Below, piece after piece: positions 60,841 to 64,000 of a DNA stretch of 64,000 nucleotides. The stretch is taken from contig NC_044288.2 of assembly GCF_004027225.2 (NCBI RefSeq), positions 1,394,719 through 1,458,718 on the forward strand, in the 5' to 3' direction. The DNA comes from Strigops habroptila (lineage: Eukaryota; Chordata; Aves; Psittaciformes; Psittacidae). Within the stretch, counting starts at the first letter, position 1; the number at the start of each line of letters is the position of its first letter. The notes under the pieces were generated by a model. It was not told the origin of the DNA. It made no database searches and was given only the letters and a program-made list of their open reading frames with translations. A program made the position numbers and the translations under genes.

Positions 60841-63786
60841 ACCCCCAGCGCCTCGGCTGAGCCCAGCCGGGGCCCTGGGCGGGTGTGCTGGGGGGGGGTT
60901 ACCCATGGGGGTGGCCGCAGCGGGTGGCAGCTCCTTCCCGTCCCACACCCCTTGTCCCTGGTGAGGGTTGGTTCCTGCATCCAGCCGGGGCTGAAGGGGG
61001 GGTCTGGCCATCTCTGCCATCCGGGCTGAGACCAGCTAAACTCGTTGCATGGAGAGGGCCCTCCCAGCAGCCAGGGGCTCGCAGGGACACCAGGGGGGCC
61101 GTGCTGGGATTCCCTGCCACGGTGCGGCTGTTGGCAGGGCTGGACGGGGCGGTGCAAGGCTACCCCTTTGAGACCTGGGGCCTGGCGGGGCCCGACCTGC
61201 TGGGGCTGTCAGCCGGGTCGCTGGAGGCGCTGGGTGTGCGGCGCCTGGGGCACCAGGAGCTACTGCTGGAGGCTGTGGAGCAGCTCTGTGCCCTGGTGAG
61301 TGCTGGCACCCATGGGTGCTGTAGGGCTCCCATGGTGGAAGGAGGGATGTGGATGCACCCTGGGCTGGTGGAGGAGGATGTGGGGGCACCTTGGGCTGAG
61401 TGAAGGTGGGGACATAGGAGAACCCCAGGCTGGGTGAAGGGGGAAAGTGGGGGCACCCTGAGCTGGGTGGAGGTGGGATTTGGGGCACCCTGGGTTGGTG
61501 AAGGTGGGGATATGGAAGCACCCTGGAGACCCCCCACTACCCTCGTCTGTGTCCCCGCAGGACGCGGGGCTGGCGAGCACCAGCCTGCGGACGCTGACAG
61601 AGAGGCTGCGGGAGCTGGCGCAGGGCATCCAGAGCTTGGTGCTGGGGGGGCTGCCGGCGGGGGCTGCCCCCCGGCCGCCCTCCCTCGCCCTTCTGGCTCG
61701 TGTCGTCGACCTGGTCAGGGCTGCCAAGGGGCTCTTCTCCTGGCTCAACAGGTCTGGGGTGGGTAAGGGCACCCGTGGGTGCTGGGTGCCCCCTGCACCT
61801 GGGGCTGAGCTTTCTGCCCCCCACTCCCTCCCCAGGTACCTCTTCTCCACCCTCAACGACTTTTCAGCCAGCCAGGACATCGTCCTGCTCTGCACCCAGC
61901 TGGCAGAGACACTGCAGGCGGTGAGTGCCCAGGGGGGTTGTGCTGCCCCAAGGCCACGGTGATAGGCATGATGCTGGGGTGGGGTAGAGCCAGGCCCTGC
62001 TCTCCTGTCCCCCAGAGCTCTGCCTGCTGGAGTGGGGCAAGGGAGGATGTGGTGTGCGAGGGGGGTTCCCTGTGGGGCCTCCCCAGCTGGGATGGAAGGG
62101 GGCTAAGCCATCGGGTCCTGCTCAGCCCCATGTCTTGCCTCCGCAGGACTGTCCTGCAGCCAAGAGGGACAGCCGGATCCTGCATATTGTAAGTGGTGGG
62201 TGAGGAGGGATTGGCAGGCATGGGGGGCCTAGTGCTGCCACAGCCCCTCCTCAGCCCCCCACTGTCACCCACAGTGCCAGCACATCGTGGGCATCTGCGA
62301 GAGCATCGTGGGCTGCAGCCCCCCGGCACTGCTGGACCGCAGGGCTGTGCTGCAGCGTGTGGTGCTGCAGGGCAGCCCCCCGATGTCCCCTGACACCCTG
62401 ACGCTGCCCCCTGGCTTGTGGGGGAGCCCTCCAGCATCCCCTGACACCCTAATGCTGCCATCCAGCCCATGGGGGCGCCCCCCAACGTCCCCTGACACTC
62501 TAACGCCACCCTCAGAGCCCCTGGGGAGCACCCCCCAACTCCTCACTGCCCCGCTGGTGAGTGCCCACCGCCCCAGTGCCCCCCAGTGCTCCGGCACCCC
62601 TGGCACCCCACTCACACCTCCCTCCTGTCCCCTCCCAGGGCCTCAAGATCACCTCCACCACCTCCTGCCTGCACTTTGTGTCTGCGACTACCTCGGAGGT
62701 GAGTGAGGGGCTCCCCTCCCAGCCTGTCACCCCACCCTGAGCCGTCCTGTCCCGCAGTCACCCACTTCTAGCTCCTGCTGGGGGGATACCACCCCTCCAG
62801 CCAGAGCCTCCCCTCCCAGCCCCGAGCTGGGGGAGCCTGCTTGCAGCCAAGACCATGTAGCTAAGAGAGCACAGCCTGGCCCGTGGTGGGAGCCCCCCTC
62901 CGCACCCCAGTCCTACCAGCCAGTGCTGTGCCAGCTCAGGTGCTGGTTAATGGTTAACCCCCGGGTGTGGGTTACCCCAGTCCCACCCTGCCTCTGCCTT
63001 AGGCCCTGGATGCCCACAGGGGCCTCATCCTGCCTGGAGATGAGATCGTGCAGGTCAATGAGCAGGTTGTGGTGAGTTGGAGAAGACATGGGCACAAGGG
63101 TGGTGCTGGTTTCAGCTGTGAAGTCATGGATGGGGAGCTGCAGGGGTGGAAGCACTTGAGGGAACATGGGGCCTGTGGGTAGAAGGATTTGGGGAGGGAC
63201 ACGAGACCTGCAGCTGGGAGGGTTTGGAGCGGGGGTGACACAGGAGCTGTGTTCTGCAGGATGCAGGAGCCATGGCTGGGAAAGGTCTGGGGATCACAGA
63301 GGCCACTGCCCGGGGGGGTTTGGGGAATGTGGGAGCCATGGGGCTTGGGGAGTACATGGGGCTGGGAGGCCATGGGGCAGTGTGGGGCCGGGGCTGTGTC
63401 CCATGGCTCACCCGGGAGTGCGTGCAGGTGGGTTGGACGCGTGTCAACCTGGCGAAGAAGCTGCTGGAGAATGTGAGCAGAGTGACACTGGTGCTGAAGA
63501 AGATCCCCCTTGACCTGCCCGGCTCACCCCAGTCTCCCAGGCAGCAGGTGAGTGATCCCAGTGCTCCCAGTACAGCCCCAGTGCCGCAGGGAACCAGGCA
63601 GGGATGCTTGGAGCTGGGGCATCTCCCATCACATTGGTGGTCCCTAAAGCTCTGGGGGCCCATGGCGGGACGTCACCTGGGGCTCACACTCCATCCGCAG
63701 CTCCTGGAAGCATTTTTGGATGCCGCAGATTCCACCAGCAGCAGAAGCAGTGAGTGCCCAGGCAGCCCTGTGTCCCTGACCTCCAG
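60782..63786 (+). CDS. CNKSR1: CNKSR1 (connector enhancer of KSR 1), first ten coding exons; continues past window
   Basis: Scaffold linking Ras/Raf-KSR and Rho signalling at the membrane. Exons: 60782-60833, 61138-61295, 61561-61751, 61836-61920, 62147-62188, 62275-62556, 62639-62698, 63003-63071, 63428-63547, 63701-63786 (an earlier donor is possible near 63749). Residues 5-70 form the SAM domain (GPAQAAAWLR, GYPFETWGL, RRLGHQELLLEAVEQL); about 72-165 the CRIC domain (LARVVDLVRAAKGLFSWLNR, YLFSTLNDFSASQDI). The PDZ domain follows with LKITSTTSCLHFVS, LPGDEIVQVNEQVVVGW and VSRVTLVLKKIP. Unlike human, residues 209-270, ahead of the PDZ strand, contain three 17-residue repeats (PPxSPDTLxLPxxxWG). 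The PH domain and C-terminus should lie to the right of the window. Confidence 0.93.
61318..61531 (+). repeat. G-rich minisatellite in CNKSR1 intron 2
   Basis: Six to seven drifted copies of a unit of about 30-35 bp with cores GCACCCTGGGCTGG and GTGAAGGTGGGGATATGG. Intronic. Confidence 0.75.
62374..62526 (+). repeat. Three 51-bp coding repeats in CNKSR1 exon 6
   Basis: Three tandem units of exactly 17 codons, beginning at 62374, 62425 and 62476, each encoding a variant of SPPxSPDTLxLPxxxWG. The reading frame is kept across all copies. The third copy is the most diverged. Confidence 0.85.
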
Positions 63787-64000
63787 GTGAGCCCGGTCCC
63801 CTGGCACCCCGACACCTCCAGCCCATGGAGCTGCATCCAAGGCCCCTTCCCAGCTCTTCCTGGCAGGAGAGGTGCCGGCAGCCTGGGAAGCTGCCAGTAG
63901 TCTTAAGGAATGGAAAAAAAAAAAAAGCAGTTGTGTTTGTAACTCATTCACTTGGTAACGTTTTAATGGGGTCAAAACTATATTTAGACATGACTTTTCT
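63787..64000 (+). other. Start of a CNKSR1 intron at the window edge
   Basis: Follows the donor TCCAG|GTGAGC. It has a poly(A) run at 63916-63926; no further exon before the edge. Confidence 0.6.

Overview
The window looks like a gene-dense, GC-rich piece of a bird genome. Evidence: a 5'-truncated CR1 retrotransposon copy with the avian-type 3' tail (19313-19552), short introns, many CpG islands, G-rich minisatellites, and a gene order matching human 1p36.11. That block lies on microchromosome 23 in chicken as I recall; I cannot name the species from sequence alone.

Layout, left to right: PAQR7 (-), STMN1 (-), a gene-poor stretch of about 11 kb with no recognisable exon, EXTL1 (+), SLC30A2 (-), TRIM63 (-), PDIK1L (+), FAM110D (+), a C1orf232-like gene (-), ZNF593 (+), a 65-residue single-pass microprotein gene probably equal to ZNF593OS (-), and the first ten coding exons of CNKSR1 (+), which runs off the right edge. 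Exon chains were built by hand from protein similarity, reading phase and GT/AG sites. Every junction listed keeps frame, and the resulting lengths match the families: PAQR7 346 aa, STMN1 148, EXTL1 720, SLC30A2 365, TRIM63 about 356, PDIK1L 341, FAM110D 341, C1orf232-like 176, ZNF593 133.

The genes do not form one pathway. They cover progestin/lipid receptor signalling (PAQR7), microtubule turnover (STMN1), heparan sulfate synthesis (EXTL1), vesicular zinc loading (SLC30A2), muscle protein ubiquitination (TRIM63), a nuclear kinase (PDIK1L), centrosome/spindle-type FAM110 biology, ribosome biogenesis (ZNF593) and Ras/Raf scaffolding (CNKSR1). EXTL1 and SLC30A2 converge with poly(A) signals about 500 bp apart. 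C1orf232/ZNF593 and ZNF593OS/CNKSR1 are head-to-head pairs sharing CpG islands. PAFAH2, which sits between STMN1 and EXTL1 in human, was not found there.

Most notable: a three-unit 51-bp coding repeat inside the CNKSR1 PDZ region, the ZNF593OS-like microprotein, a cluster of ZNF143-type motifs beside the CR1 copy, a 23-bp minisatellite inside the likely EXTL1 5' UTR, an octamer minisatellite of about 310 bp, and a duplicated splice-donor segment upstream of FAM110D. I saw no CRISPR array, retroviral remnant or operon-like novel system.
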